A stretch of 64,000 nt of DNA from an uncultured Lachnospiraceae bacterium (GTDB lineage Bacteria > Bacillota > Clostridia > Lachnospirales > Lachnospiraceae): NCBI GenBank assembly GCA_947178125.1, contig CAMWXB010000001.1:1-64000 (forward strand), written 5' to 3'. The position numbers and the translations under genes are program-made. The notes beneath the pieces are model-generated. The model saw nothing but the letters and a program-made list of their open reading frames with translations, did no database searches and had not been told where the DNA came from. How positions within the stretch are numbered: position 1 is the stretch's first letter; every line of letters begins with the position of its first letter. Positions 23,546-33,082 of this stretch are shown piece after piece.

Positions 23546-24235
23546 ATGAGTATGTACAAAATTTTAATGGTGGATGACGACCCAATGATATTAAAAGATA
23601 ATAAAACCTATTTTGACGCAATGGGATATGATGTCGTCTGTGCAGAAACAGCAGAAGAGGCAGAAAAAATCATTTTATCTAATGCGCTTGACTGTGTCAT
23701 TCTGGACGTGGACCTGCCCGATATGAACGGCTTCGCTTTGTGTGAAAAAATACGCGCAAAGACAGGTCTTCCTATTGTTTTCCTCTCCGGTTATACCGAA
23801 GAAGAAAACCGTATCCGTGGATTATCTATCGGCGGAGATGACTATGTGTGCAAACCTTACAGTCTAAGGGAACTGGAACTTCGGGTACTGGCACGCATCC
23901 GTTCCGGCAGAGCCGCCGAACCACCCAAAACGCTCACCTACGGACCGCTCTCCATCTGCCCTGCATCCTGCAGCGTAAGTTATGAGGCATGCTCTGTAGA
24001 TTTCTCTTCCTATGAATTTGATGTGTTGTATTTTCTTGCAAGGCATCCCAACGAAATTTATACACCGGAGCAGATTTATGATTCTGTCTGGAAAGCTCCG
24101 ATCAACAAAGGACAGAAATCCCTGCAGGTCATTATGGGGCGCATCCGCAAAAAGCTCTATGATATCTGCCCGGACCACGACTATATACAGACCAAACGCT
24201 ACAAGGGTTACTTGTTCGTTCCCGACCGGGAGTGA
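23546..24235 (+). CDS. OmpR-family response regulator transcription factor
   Basis: REC (DCVILDVDLPDMNGF) plus winged-helix C-terminus; RBS GGCGGAG before MSMYKILMVDDD. Confidence 0.93.
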   Translation: MSMYKILMVDDDPMILKDNKTYFDAMGYDVVCAETAEEAEKIILSNALDCVILDVDLPDMNGFALCEKIRAKTGLPIVFLSGYTEEENRIRGLSIGGDDYVCKPYSLRELELRVLARIRSGRAAEPPKTLTYGPLSICPASCSVSYEACSVDFSSYEFDVLYFLARHPNEIYTPEQIYDSVWKAPINKGQKSLQVIMGRIRKKLYDICPDHDYIQTKRYKGYLFVPDRE

Positions 24236-26082
24236 ACGCAGAAACCCACTATTCCGGCAAAGACTGACAACAACACAAATCCTGTTGCAGGAACAATATA
24301 ATTGTTCTTTTGGACGTCAGAACGCAACGGCTGCCCCCTCATCTGTTCTTTCTTTGAGGTACCGGAATTATCAGGGTCAATGTCTTCTTTATTGTCAGCG
24401 TCATTTATATTTCCGACATCGTTTTCTGCCTCTAAATAAGATGACTGCCCTGCATTAACAGCTTTTGACTCTGCATAAAACGATTGCTCCTCACGGGCAC
24501 CTGGAGGCTCTGAATAAAATGCCCCGCCTTCACTGGTATGTGTGGACTCTGAATGAGATGACATGCCCTCATTGGTATTGGCAGACTCTGAATGAGATGA
24601 CATACCCTCATTGGTATTGGCAGACTCTGAAAAGAATGACTCACCCTCATTTGCATTTGCGGCTTCTGTATTTGATGACTGCCCATCGCCAGCTGCGTCT
24701 GAGCCAATATCATCATCTCCATTTTTCGTCGGATTCATATCCGATGGAACCTTTGATTCGGCCTTGTCCAAATTGGTATTACCGTCTGCACCGGGAACCG
24801 GCCCTTCGTCTTCCAAAGGCGCATCATCGATGCTTTCCTGTGGCTTATCAGGCGGATTTGTAATGGAAGTTCCGCCGCCCCGGCTGCCGCCTATGTCAGC
24901 CACATACTCCAGGTTGTCCGCCGCATAGCAAAGCACATTGGAAAAATAACTGGTTCCGTTATCATTCCACTGCAGACGAATATATATATTCGAATATGTC
25001 ACCGCATCATACTGTTCAGATTTAACGGCAATAAAAAAGGTATCGCTGGTATCCGTTACGGTTTCTTCTTCGAACAGGAACCACCTTTCCCCATCGAAAG
25101 AATACTCTGTCATTACCGTAATCGGCAGATGTTCCTCCGGTTTCGTATACCAGCCCTGAAATGTATACAGGCTGCCGCATACCGACACCCTTACATCCGT
25201 AAAAGTCAGCGGATGATCATTATAAGCTACCGTACACAACGCCGGTTCTTTGGACGACGCATATAAAAAGGACCCCCGCACCTGAAAGCGCATCCTTTCC
25301 TCCTGCTGCATTTCAGTTCCTTCAAGGCTCCATGAGAGCGGAACCAACTCATTATGACTGACCTGCCCCTGACGATTGACCGTACAACTGATCTGCGATG
25401 GGAGTACATCATTTAACATTTGTCCTTTTTCCACAATAATGCAGATATGATTCTCATACATCACGAAGGGCGTATCTGCATAATGAATACTTCCTGTTAC
25501 GTGGCCGCCGCTGACGACCAGCCCTGCACCTTCTTCCTGCCATAATGCACATTGTCCGCTCTCCACTACAACACCCTGCATGGAAAGCATGCCTTTGTCT
25601 GCCACACAAAAGATACCTTTCTCATCAGGTTTTCCTGAAAAGATGAGATGATCATCACTCAAAAGGTCAATCTCCCCGGTTACAGTGATTGTATATTTAT
25701 CAGTATCAACAAAAACGGGAGGCATATTGATACCACTGGGACAAAAACTGTAATATCCTTCCAATACCACGTTATCCGTCAGCCTTACTGCACCGCCGAT
25801 GTTCTTATGTAATTCCAGCCATTCCAGCAGTTCTGTTCCGGTGGTCACAAAATCCGGTTCCGAAACAGTCTCTTCAGGCTCTTCCGGTTCCGATATAGTC
25901 TCTTCAGATTGTTCCGCTTCCGATGCAGACTCTTCAGACTGTTCCGCTTCCACATCGGTATCAGTTCTCACGTCAGATGTGTCAGGCTGTACATTAGCCA
26001 TTGCGGCAGCCGAATCGACTTTATACAATAAGAACACACTCAAAAACATCAGTGCAAATAAGAATTTACATTTATTTTTCAT
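24208..26082 (-). CDS. Exported/membrane-anchored repeat-rich protein of unknown function
   Basis: signal peptide, acidic Ser/Glu repeats, central beta-rich region, ~13-aa imperfect repeats, C-terminal TM helix. Confidence 0.8.
   Translation of the reverse strand: MKNKCKFLFALMFLSVFLLYKVDSAAAMANVQPDTSDVRTDTDVEAEQSEESASEAEQSEETISEPEEPEETVSEPDFVTTGTELLEWLELHKNIGGAVRLTDNVVLEGYYSFCPSGINMPPVFVDTDKYTITVTGEIDLLSDDHLIFSGKPDEKGIFCVADKGMLSMQGVVVESGQCALWQEEGAGLVVSGGHVTGSIHYADTPFVMYENHICIIVEKGQMLNDVLPSQISCTVNRQGQVSHNELVPLSWSLEGTEMQQEERMRFQVRGSFLYASSKEPALCTVAYNDHPLTFTDVRVSVCGSLYTFQGWYTKPEEHLPITVMTEYSFDGERWFLFEEETVTDTSDTFFIAVKSEQYDAVTYSNIYIRLQWNDNGTSYFSNVLCYAADNLEYVADIGGSRGGGTSITNPPDKPQESIDDAPLEDEGPVPGADGNTNLDKAESKVPSDMNPTKNGDDDIGSDAAGDGQSSNTEAANANEGESFFSESANTNEGMSSHSESANTNEGMSSHSESTHTSEGGAFYSEPPGAREEQSFYAESKAVNAGQSSYLEAENDVGNINDADNKEDIDPDNSGTSKKEQMRGQPLRSDVQKNNYIVPATGFVLLSVFAGIVGFCVHSRSGTNK
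24440..24690 (-). repeat. Imperfect 39-bp coding tandem repeats (13-aa SESANTNEGMSSH-type)
   Basis: repeated TGAGATGACATGCCCTCATTGGTATTGGCAGACTCTGAA-type units. Confidence 0.85.
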
Positions 26083-26117
26083 ACAACGATTCCTTTATTT
26101 TTATCGGGAGGATTATC

Positions 26118-28118
26118 ATGAAAGAGACCATACTTACGAAATCTGCATTACAAACAGTTCTGACAATCGCAGGCACAATTATTTTCAGTCTGCTTGGAAT
26201 GTCGGTAATTATCAATTATGATAATAAATATATAACAAAGGCGGTGCTTGTACAAGACAATCTTTGTGTAATTCCAGAAAAAGGATATTGCGCCCTTATA
26301 GACGGCTGGGAACTTTATCCGGATGTTCTGCTCTCTCCGGGCAATTTTTCTTCCGGAACACAGCCTTATTACAACACATGGGCAGGTGAATATCCAAACC
26401 TCGCCTTATTCCATGAAGATAAAAATCCATACGGAATCTCTACATGGCGTCTGCATCTGCAAGGCAGCGGCAATATTATGCTTTATCTGCAGGAGCCTCT
26501 ATGTGCTGCCAGAGTTTATGTAAATGGACTTTGTCTGGGTGAGACCGGCAATGTATCTCCTGAGCACTATACCCCTCTTATTAAAGACACCGCCTATTCC
26601 TTTTTGCTTGACGGTGAAGCAGAACTAATCATTCAGACATCCAATTATTCACACTACTATGGCGGTATCTGGTATGCACCCATAATCGGCGATGCGGACA
26701 GTGTCAGTCATCTCATCGCATTCCGTATGATCATCTATGGGCTGCTGTTTTTTTCATCACTTACGCTTTCTCTATTTTGTATCATCCTCTGGGCGCACGG
26801 AAAAGATGAGCGCAGAACTGTAACATTCTATTTCGGTCTGTTGAGCCTGTCTTTTGCCTTGCGAATATGCTATCCTTTCTTACGACTGTTCGGTATACCG
26901 CTCGTACGCACGCTTTATGTAGTAGAGGACGCTGCCGCTATATCCGGAATTTACTTTTCCATACGGATTGCCCTCCTGTTATTTTTACCGGACGGTTTTA
27001 AACGCCTGAAAAAAATACTCTGCATTCTTTCTTTCGGAATCTGTGGTATTGTTATCCTTGTCCCTTTATTTATATTTCCTGTCATTCCCAGTCTTGTACT
27101 GTGGTATGGGCCGCTTATTTCATGGTATAAAGTGGTGATGGCGTTCTTCCTTCTCAGTCTGACGGTTTATGGCGGTTTTATGGGGCTGCTTCACGCAGGA
27201 ACCATTCTTATTGCCGCCGTCGCAAACAGCATCTGTCTTTTTTACGGCGTCCTGACAATCGGAGCTTATGAACCGTTTGCCGGCGCTTATCTTGAAGAGT
27301 ATGGCGCATTTTGCATGGTTATTGCTTTCGCCGTCCTAATGGTGAAGCGCGACAGGGAAATAGTAAAAGAAAACATAAAACTGAATCTTCACCTGCAAGA
27401 GGAAGTCGAAGAAAAAACAGAGCATCTTCACAGGCTTCTCATGGAGAGAGGTCAATTAATCGCAGAATTGGGACACGATATGAAATCGCCCCTGACATCC
27501 CTCTCAAACATGGCGCAAATTATACGGCTGAATGACATCATGCTGGATGAGGACACTCGTAGAAGAATGTGCCACATAGAAGAACAGTGCAATATCTTAT
27601 CCGAACGCCTGAAATCCATTCAGGAAATAGCCGCCCAGACAAGCGCTCCTGCCAAAATGGAGCCGATGCTGCTGAATACCTTCCTTTCGAATTTTTATCA
27701 TAACTGCCGTCCTATCATAGAACTTTATGGACCCAATTTTCTTGAAAATATTACTTTACGCCCATGTCATATTATGGCAAATCAGGAACAGCTTTTTCGC
27801 GCATTGGAAAATCTCTTATACAATGCCGCCGACTTTACGCCTCCGGACGGTAAAATAACGCTTGCTCTTACAATGGATGAAGCCTTTGCCTATATCTCTG
27901 TTTCAGATACCGGCTGCGGCATCCCGGAAAAAGACCTCCCAAATATTTTTCACCGCTCCTACACCACCCGCAGCGACAAAGGCGGACAGGGATTGGGACT
28001 TGCCATTACCCGTGCCATTATTTTAGAGCACGCAGGCCAGATAGATGTAACTTCCAAAGAGGGAGACGGAACAACATTTACAATCCGCCTGCCTGTACTG
28101 GTTCCCAGACGTTCATAG
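26118..28118 (+). CDS. Sensor histidine kinase with extracellular sensor and multi-TM (7TMR-DISM-like) region
   Basis: extracellular domain, multiple TM, H-box ELGHDMKSPLTSLSN, N/G boxes (SDTGCGIPEKDLPNIFHR, GLGLAI). Confidence 0.9.
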   Translation: MKETILTKSALQTVLTIAGTIIFSLLGMSVIINYDNKYITKAVLVQDNLCVIPEKGYCALIDGWELYPDVLLSPGNFSSGTQPYYNTWAGEYPNLALFHEDKNPYGISTWRLHLQGSGNIMLYLQEPLCAARVYVNGLCLGETGNVSPEHYTPLIKDTAYSFLLDGEAELIIQTSNYSHYYGGIWYAPIIGDADSVSHLIAFRMIIYGLLFFSSLTLSLFCIILWAHGKDERRTVTFYFGLLSLSFALRICYPFLRLFGIPLVRTLYVVEDAAAISGIYFSIRIALLLFLPDGFKRLKKILCILSFGICGIVILVPLFIFPVIPSLVLWYGPLISWYKVVMAFFLLSLTVYGGFMGLLHAGTILIAAVANSICLFYGVLTIGAYEPFAGAYLEEYGAFCMVIAFAVLMVKRDREIVKENIKLNLHLQEEVEEKTEHLHRLLMERGQLIAELGHDMKSPLTSLSNMAQIIRLNDIMLDEDTRRRMCHIEEQCNILSERLKSIQEIAAQTSAPAKMEPMLLNTFLSNFYHNCRPIIELYGPNFLENITLRPCHIMANQEQLFRALENLLYNAADFTPPDGKITLALTMDEAFAYISVSDTGCGIPEKDLPNIFHRSYTTRSDKGGQGLGLAITRAIILEHAGQIDVTSKEGDGTTFTIRLPVLVPRRS

Positions 28119-28254
28119 TTTATTCATATTTAATTTAAAGAAACTTCACTTGCTTATCATTCTTTAGACATTTCTTCTGCATATACTAATATCATAAGAT
28201 AACAACAAAGCAGATACGAAGTAGACAGATTAATTAATACTTTTTCATAATAAA

Positions 28255-28281
28255 TGCCAGGTAAAGCTAGTTTACCTGGCA
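28255..28281. terminator. Bidirectional terminator-like hairpin
   Basis: TGCCAGGTAAA-GCTAG-TTTACCTGGCA. Confidence 0.75.
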
Positions 28282-28306
28282 TCCTCCCTTTTCCGGGACC
28301 GTTTTC

Positions 28307-28786
28307 TCAATACAGCAGCAGATACAAAATAGTCGCAGTGCCAATTACGACCGCATAGGTACCGATCAGGATTCCTATGTCGATCAGTATCCTCACCGCA
28401 ATGTTCATCTTCCGGTTCGCAGAAACCGAAGCCGTCGCAATCATGCCCATAGCCCCCATTGCACCGCCTACCGCACCATTTCTGAAATTAATAAAATGCA
28501 GTACGATAAAAAGCCAGGCCCACGCAGGCATTTTGAGCGGAACATATTCCTCACCCGTTTCACAATCCCTGTTATCTATGACAAGACATGGCTGGCCCAT
28601 GCTTCTGATGACCAGAAGCGCATTTCTATATCCAACCGGAATTTCATATTCCGTCTGAAGTGTTCCGGTCTTTTTTCTATACTCCTTCAAATTATATACA
28701 GCTCCATTTACGGCTGCCTGTTTATTATTTTTAAGTTCCACATAATATCCAACGCCATCGACTGTGACATTCCATGTTTTTCCCAT
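28307..28786 (-). CDS. Hypothetical membrane protein
   Basis: 480-nt ORF, two predicted TM segments, intergenic hairpins at its 3' side. Confidence 0.7.
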   Translation of the reverse strand: MGKTWNVTVDGVGYYVELKNNKQAAVNGAVYNLKEYRKKTGTLQTEYEIPVGYRNALLVIRSMGQPCLVIDNRDCETGEEYVPLKMPAWAWLFIVLHFINFRNGAVGGAMGAMGMIATASVSANRKMNIAVRILIDIGILIGTYAVVIGTATILYLLLY

Positions 28787-28915
28787 GACTTTTCCCTCTC
28801 ATTTTTATCATTACGCTATTTTAGCATATCATCTCTCTGCTGCAATTTCCTATAGAGCAAAAAAGAGCTGCCGCTATGGACAGCTCTTCTATCAAAATGT
28901 CTCCGCTTCTATTTC

Positions 28916-29779
28916 TCAAGCCTTGCCAACAGAACCGAACAGTTCCATTTTCTCTTTTACTTTTGCTTTGATTGCTTCAGTTCCCGGAGCAAGAAGCTTA
29001 CGAGGGTCAAATCCCTTACCTTCCTGATCCTTGCCTGCTTCAATATATTTACGGGTAGCTTCTGCAAATACGAGCTGGCACTCCGTATTAACATTGATCT
29101 TTGCAACACCGAGAGAAATTGCTTTCTTGATCATATCATCCGGAATACCTGTACCGCCGTGAAGAACTAACGGAAGTGTTCCTGTCTTCTCCTGAACGGA
29201 AGCGAGTACATCAAACTGTAATCCCTGCCAGTTCTCAGGATATTTTCCATGGATATTACCGATGCCTGCTGCCAGGAAGTCTACACCGAGATCAGCAATC
29301 TGCTTGCACTCTGCAGGATCTGCGCATTCACCCATACCTACAACGCCATCTTCTTCGCCGCCGATGGAACCAACTTCTGCTTCGATGGAAATTCCCTTAG
29401 CATGAGCAGCCGCAACCAGTTCTTTTGTCTTCTCGATATTCTCTTCGATAGAATATTTGGAACCGTCGAACATAACGGAAGGGAAACCGGCTTCCATACA
29501 TTTATAGCAGTGATCATAGGAACCGTGATCCAAATGCACTGCTACCGGAACGGTAATATTCTGGTCTTTGATCAGGCCGTTCACCATACCCATAACGACA
29601 TCATAGCCGCCCATATACTTGCCCGCACCTTCGGATACACCAAGGATGACCGGAGAATTGCACTCCTGTGCGGTAGCAAGAATTGCTTTGGTCCACTCAA
29701 GATTGTTGATATTGAACTGACCTACTGCATAATGGCCAGCTACTGCTTTTTGAAGCATTTCTGTTGCTGAAACTAACAT
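28916..29779 (-). CDS. fba: Class II fructose-1,6-bisphosphate aldolase
   Basis: HLDHGSYDHCYKCMEAGFPSVMFDGS; LHGGTGIPDDMIKKAI. Confidence 0.97.
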   Translation of the reverse strand: MLVSATEMLQKAVAGHYAVGQFNINNLEWTKAILATAQECNSPVILGVSEGAGKYMGGYDVVMGMVNGLIKDQNITVPVAVHLDHGSYDHCYKCMEAGFPSVMFDGSKYSIEENIEKTKELVAAAHAKGISIEAEVGSIGGEEDGVVGMGECADPAECKQIADLGVDFLAAGIGNIHGKYPENWQGLQFDVLASVQEKTGTLPLVLHGGTGIPDDMIKKAISLGVAKINVNTECQLVFAEATRKYIEAGKDQEGKGFDPRKLLAPGTEAIKAKVKEKMELFGSVGKA

Positions 29780-29909
29780 TTTATATTACCTCCATCTTCT
29801 ATTTTCTCACTCAGGCTGTCCACCCAATGTCTGATGTCATTATACAGCATTCCCCGAAAAAAGAAAACCTTTCCAATAGAATTTTCTGGAAATTATTACC
29901 GGAAAATTA

Positions 29910-30809
29910 TTACGGGATTCGGATCTCCAGTGCCCCGTTCTTATTCTCAATAACAGCCTTGTAATGGTCGCCTCCGAACTCTCCGTCCAATGTCCACGCG
30001 ACCTCCTGATCGGACTCTATCGTTATCCTGGAAGTCTTAAAACTCCGAAAGGCATCCGAATGCACCCTCTTGTCCACGAGCGCCTTTACGATATTATTCA
30101 TTTCCAGCAGATTCGCCGGCTTTTTAACGAGCGTCACTTCAAACAATCCATCGTTCAATTCTACATTTTTCCCGGTAATTCCCTTAAAGCCACCAACAGA
30201 GTTGGAATTTGTGATCATCCCATAAATATATTCGCCCTCCAGACAGACATCGTCATAGCTAATCTTCATCCAATACGATTTGATAGAAGAAAGCCGCTTT
30301 ACACCCTCCAACAGATAAGCCGTGTGCCCCAGCATATTTTTGATATCCTGCCTCGTTTCATAGGATACATCGGTAAAAAGACCAAAGGCCGCTACATAAA
30401 TGAAGGTATCATCATTAAAAGCACCAATATCACAGGCAAAATTCTGACCATTGACCACCGCATCGGCTGCCTTGACCATGCTTCTTGGAATACCCAGGCT
30501 GTTCGCAAAGTCATTTGTGCTTCCTGCAGGCACATAACCGATCGGCAGCTTTTTCTCACACTGCATCATTCCTGTGACCACCTCGTCCAGCGTGCCGTCT
30601 CCTCCGCTGCACACAATGATATCATAACCGTCCCTGTGCTGTTTCACTGCCCTGACCGCGTCTCCCGGCCCCTGCGTCGGATAGGCGGTCACTTCATATC
30701 CTGCCTTCACAAAAATATCAATGATATCGAGCAGATTACTCTTAATCTGCGCCTTGCCTGCTTTCGGATTATAAATGAAAAGCATATTTTTGCCCATGTT
30801 CACTCCCAT
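29910..30809 (-). CDS. YegS/DgkB-type diacylglycerol/lipid kinase
   Basis: NPKAGKAQ, GGDGTLDEVVTGM, GSTNDFANSLGIP motifs. Confidence 0.95.
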   Translation of the reverse strand: MGVNMGKNMLFIYNPKAGKAQIKSNLLDIIDIFVKAGYEVTAYPTQGPGDAVRAVKQHRDGYDIIVCSGGDGTLDEVVTGMMQCEKKLPIGYVPAGSTNDFANSLGIPRSMVKAADAVVNGQNFACDIGAFNDDTFIYVAAFGLFTDVSYETRQDIKNMLGHTAYLLEGVKRLSSIKSYWMKISYDDVCLEGEYIYGMITNSNSVGGFKGITGKNVELNDGLFEVTLVKKPANLLEMNNIVKALVDKRVHSDAFRSFKTSRITIESDQEVAWTLDGEFGGDHYKAVIENKNGALEIRIP

Positions 30810-30870
30810 CTGTCTGCTTCAACAGACACTCAAATCAATAGTTGAAAATGCTTTTCTTTCAACCTAATTA

Positions 30871-30947
30871 CCATGCCTTTCTCTCAACCTGCGATATTTG
30901 AGCCGCAGGCACAAATTCGCGGTTGAAAAATCTCTGATTTTTCAACC
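30871..30947 (-). repeat. Family-2 leader repeat (full copy)
   Basis: minus strand GGTTGAAAAATCAGAGATTTTTCAACCGCGAATTTGTGCCTGCGGCTCAAATATCGCAGGTTGAGAGAAAGGCATGG. Confidence 0.85.
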
Positions 30948-30989
30948 TATTCTCCTCCTGATTGCAGCAACTCCCGCCGAATGAAAAAA

Positions 30990-31014
30990 AGACTCCCACA
31001 ACCGGGAATCTCTT
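30990..31014 (-). terminator. Terminator of the HPr-like gene
   Basis: AGATTCCC-GGTTGT-GGGAGTCT + T-tract on the minus strand. Confidence 0.8.
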
Positions 31015-31026
31015 TTATATTCTGCC

Positions 31027-31284
31027 TTACTGACTGCCGCCTAAAAATTTTTCAATTCCCGCAACTGCTGCCTCTTCATCACTGCCATCCGCAATAACGG
31101 TCACAGCCTCGTCACGGTTGAGCCCGAGGCCCATCATGCCCATAATGCTTTTCGCATTTACTTTCTTGTTAGCCGACTCGATGTACACGCTGCTGTCATA
31201 CTGGCTCGCCACCTGTACGAGCATTGCAACGGGTCTTGCCTCCAAGCCGCCCTCCAATTTAATTTGGACAGATTTTTGAATCAT
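31027..31284 (-). CDS. HPr family protein, Crh-like (active-site His15 replaced by Glu)
   Basis: GLEARPVAMLVQ in place of GLHARPA; Ser46-type motif NAKSIMGMM retained. Confidence 0.93.
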   Translation of the reverse strand: MIQKSVQIKLEGGLEARPVAMLVQVASQYDSSVYIESANKKVNAKSIMGMMGLGLNRDEAVTVIADGSDEEAAVAGIEKFLGGSQ

Positions 31285-31301
31285 AACTTCTCCTCCTTTT
31301 A

Positions 31302-32177
31302 TCACCTCATATGTTCGGCAATCTCACTTAACTTTCGCAGCCGGTGGTTCACACCGGATTTTCCGACGGCCGGTTCCAGATATTCTCCCAGTTCTTTCAG
31401 AGGCGCATCCGGATGTTCCAGACGGATTTCGGCCATCTGCCGCAGGTTGTCCGGCAGATTTTCAAATCCATACTGCTTCTGAATCAACAAAATATCTTCT
31501 ATCTGTTTGGACGCCGCATTTACGGTCTTTGTGATATTCGCCGCCTCACAATTGACACGCCTGTTAATAGAATTACGCATTTCCTTAACAATACGGAGAT
31601 TCTCCAGATTCATTAATGATACATGTGCTCCGATTACATTGAGCAGGTCTACAATGCCGGAACCCTCTTTTAAGTACACAACATAATACTTTTTGCGCTT
31701 GATGATCTTCGCTTCTATCTGAAATTCCTGAATCATATCTTTCAGTTGTCCGGCCTGTTCCGGTGTTCCGCAGACAAATTCCAGATGATAGCTCTTCTCC
31801 GGGTCGCTCATGGAGCCTGCGCATAGAAACGCGCCTCTCAGGTAGGCTCTCGCGCAGCAGCTGTTCTTAACTAAAAGCGCGTTGACCGGAGTGTCCAGCG
31901 GGACAATATGATGCGCATCATCATACAAATGCAGCGCCTGAAGAACTTTCTCTTCATCCGCTTCCCGCATAACATTAATTATATTATATGTTTTTTGCAA
32001 TAATGTAAAGCATTTTCTGGCAATCGCATCATTTTCCATTTCCAGATTCAAGTGACAACCATCCTCTGTCAGCCGCCCGCCAAAGTGAAAAAGTGCCGCC
32101 AGTTCCGCTAACTGACAGTGTCTCGCCGGACTGATATATGCCGCCAGTTCTTCTTTTACCGTGCTGGAAAAAGACAT
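31302..32177 (-). CDS. whiA: DNA-binding protein WhiA
   Basis: SFSSTVKEELA N-terminus; C-terminal HTH; downstream of rapZ. Confidence 0.96.
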   Translation of the reverse strand: MSFSSTVKEELAAYISPARHCQLAELAALFHFGGRLTEDGCHLNLEMENDAIARKCFTLLQKTYNIINVMREADEEKVLQALHLYDDAHHIVPLDTPVNALLVKNSCCARAYLRGAFLCAGSMSDPEKSYHLEFVCGTPEQAGQLKDMIQEFQIEAKIIKRKKYYVVYLKEGSGIVDLLNVIGAHVSLMNLENLRIVKEMRNSINRRVNCEAANITKTVNAASKQIEDILLIQKQYGFENLPDNLRQMAEIRLEHPDAPLKELGEYLEPAVGKSGVNHRLRKLSEIAEHMR

Positions 32178-32188
32178 TGCCATCACCT

Positions 32189-33049
32189 CTATTTTTCACC
32201 GCAGTCCCTGTGATACAGTTTCAGTCCGTAGTTTCCACGGTCTTTCATATGCCCATATAATTCATTGGCAAGCGTAACGCTCCGATGTCTGCCTCCCGTA
32301 CAGCCAATGCCGATTACCAGCTGGTATTTTCCCTCTCTGATATAATTGGGAATCAGAAAATCCAGCATATCCGTCAGCTTGTCCAGAAATTCCGATGCTT
32401 CCGGAAAAGACATGACATAATCCTGCACTTCTTTGTCGTTACCGGTCTTCTGTTTCAGTTCATCTATATAAAACGGATTTGGCAGGAATCTGACATCAAA
32501 TACCAGATCCGCATCCGCCGGTATCCCATTCTTGAACCCAAATGAAAGAATCGTTACCATCAGGGAATTATATTCCTCATTCAGCACAAAAATACGGTCC
32601 AGTTCTTCTTTCAGTTCCCTTGTCAGCAGATTGGAAGTGTCAATGACATAATCCGCCTTTTTCTTAATGCTTTCGAGAACTTTTCGCTCCTTTTCAACCC
32701 CTTCCGCAATCCTTCCTTCCGGTGAGAGCGGGTGCATCCTTCTCGTTTCTTTGTATCGTTTGATCAGCGTGGTATCATTGGCGTCCATGAACAGGATTTC
32801 AAACAGATAACCGTTCTCCCGCAGCTGGTCCAATACCTTCTGCGCATCATTAAAAGGCTGGTCAGCACGCACATCAAGTCCCAGCGCTACCTTGCTGATC
32901 TCACCGCCCGGCCTGATGATCAGCTCCACAAATTTTTCAATCAAAGGCACTGGAAGATTGTCTACGCAATAAAAGCCTACATCCTCCAACATTTTGAGCG
33001 CCGTTCTTTTACCGCCGCCGCTCATACCGGTCACAACTACAAATCGCAT
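32189..33049 (-). CDS. rapZ: RNase adapter RapZ / YvcJ nucleotide-binding protein
   Basis: VVTGMSGGGKRTALKMLEDVGFYCVDNLP; IGCTGGRHRSV. Confidence 0.97.
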   Translation of the reverse strand: MRFVVVTGMSGGGKRTALKMLEDVGFYCVDNLPVPLIEKFVELIIRPGGEISKVALGLDVRADQPFNDAQKVLDQLRENGYLFEILFMDANDTTLIKRYKETRRMHPLSPEGRIAEGVEKERKVLESIKKKADYVIDTSNLLTRELKEELDRIFVLNEEYNSLMVTILSFGFKNGIPADADLVFDVRFLPNPFYIDELKQKTGNDKEVQDYVMSFPEASEFLDKLTDMLDFLIPNYIREGKYQLVIGIGCTGGRHRSVTLANELYGHMKDRGNYGLKLYHRDCGEK

Positions 33050-33082
33050 GTCTTCTACATCTCTTTCTTATGCTGTCGTACT

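Noticed and set aside
24440-24690. Repeats that could be a CRISPR or mobile repeat
   Set aside because: In-frame 39-bp coding repeats of the surface protein, no spacers.
30871-30947. Strand-switch (riboswitch/thermosensor) model in family 2, where TCAACC pairs with either of two GGTTGA segments
   Set aside because: The alternative pairing is lost in the copy at 48770-48844 (TTCACAG vs GGTTGA), although its main hairpin is kept, so switching is not supported as a family property.
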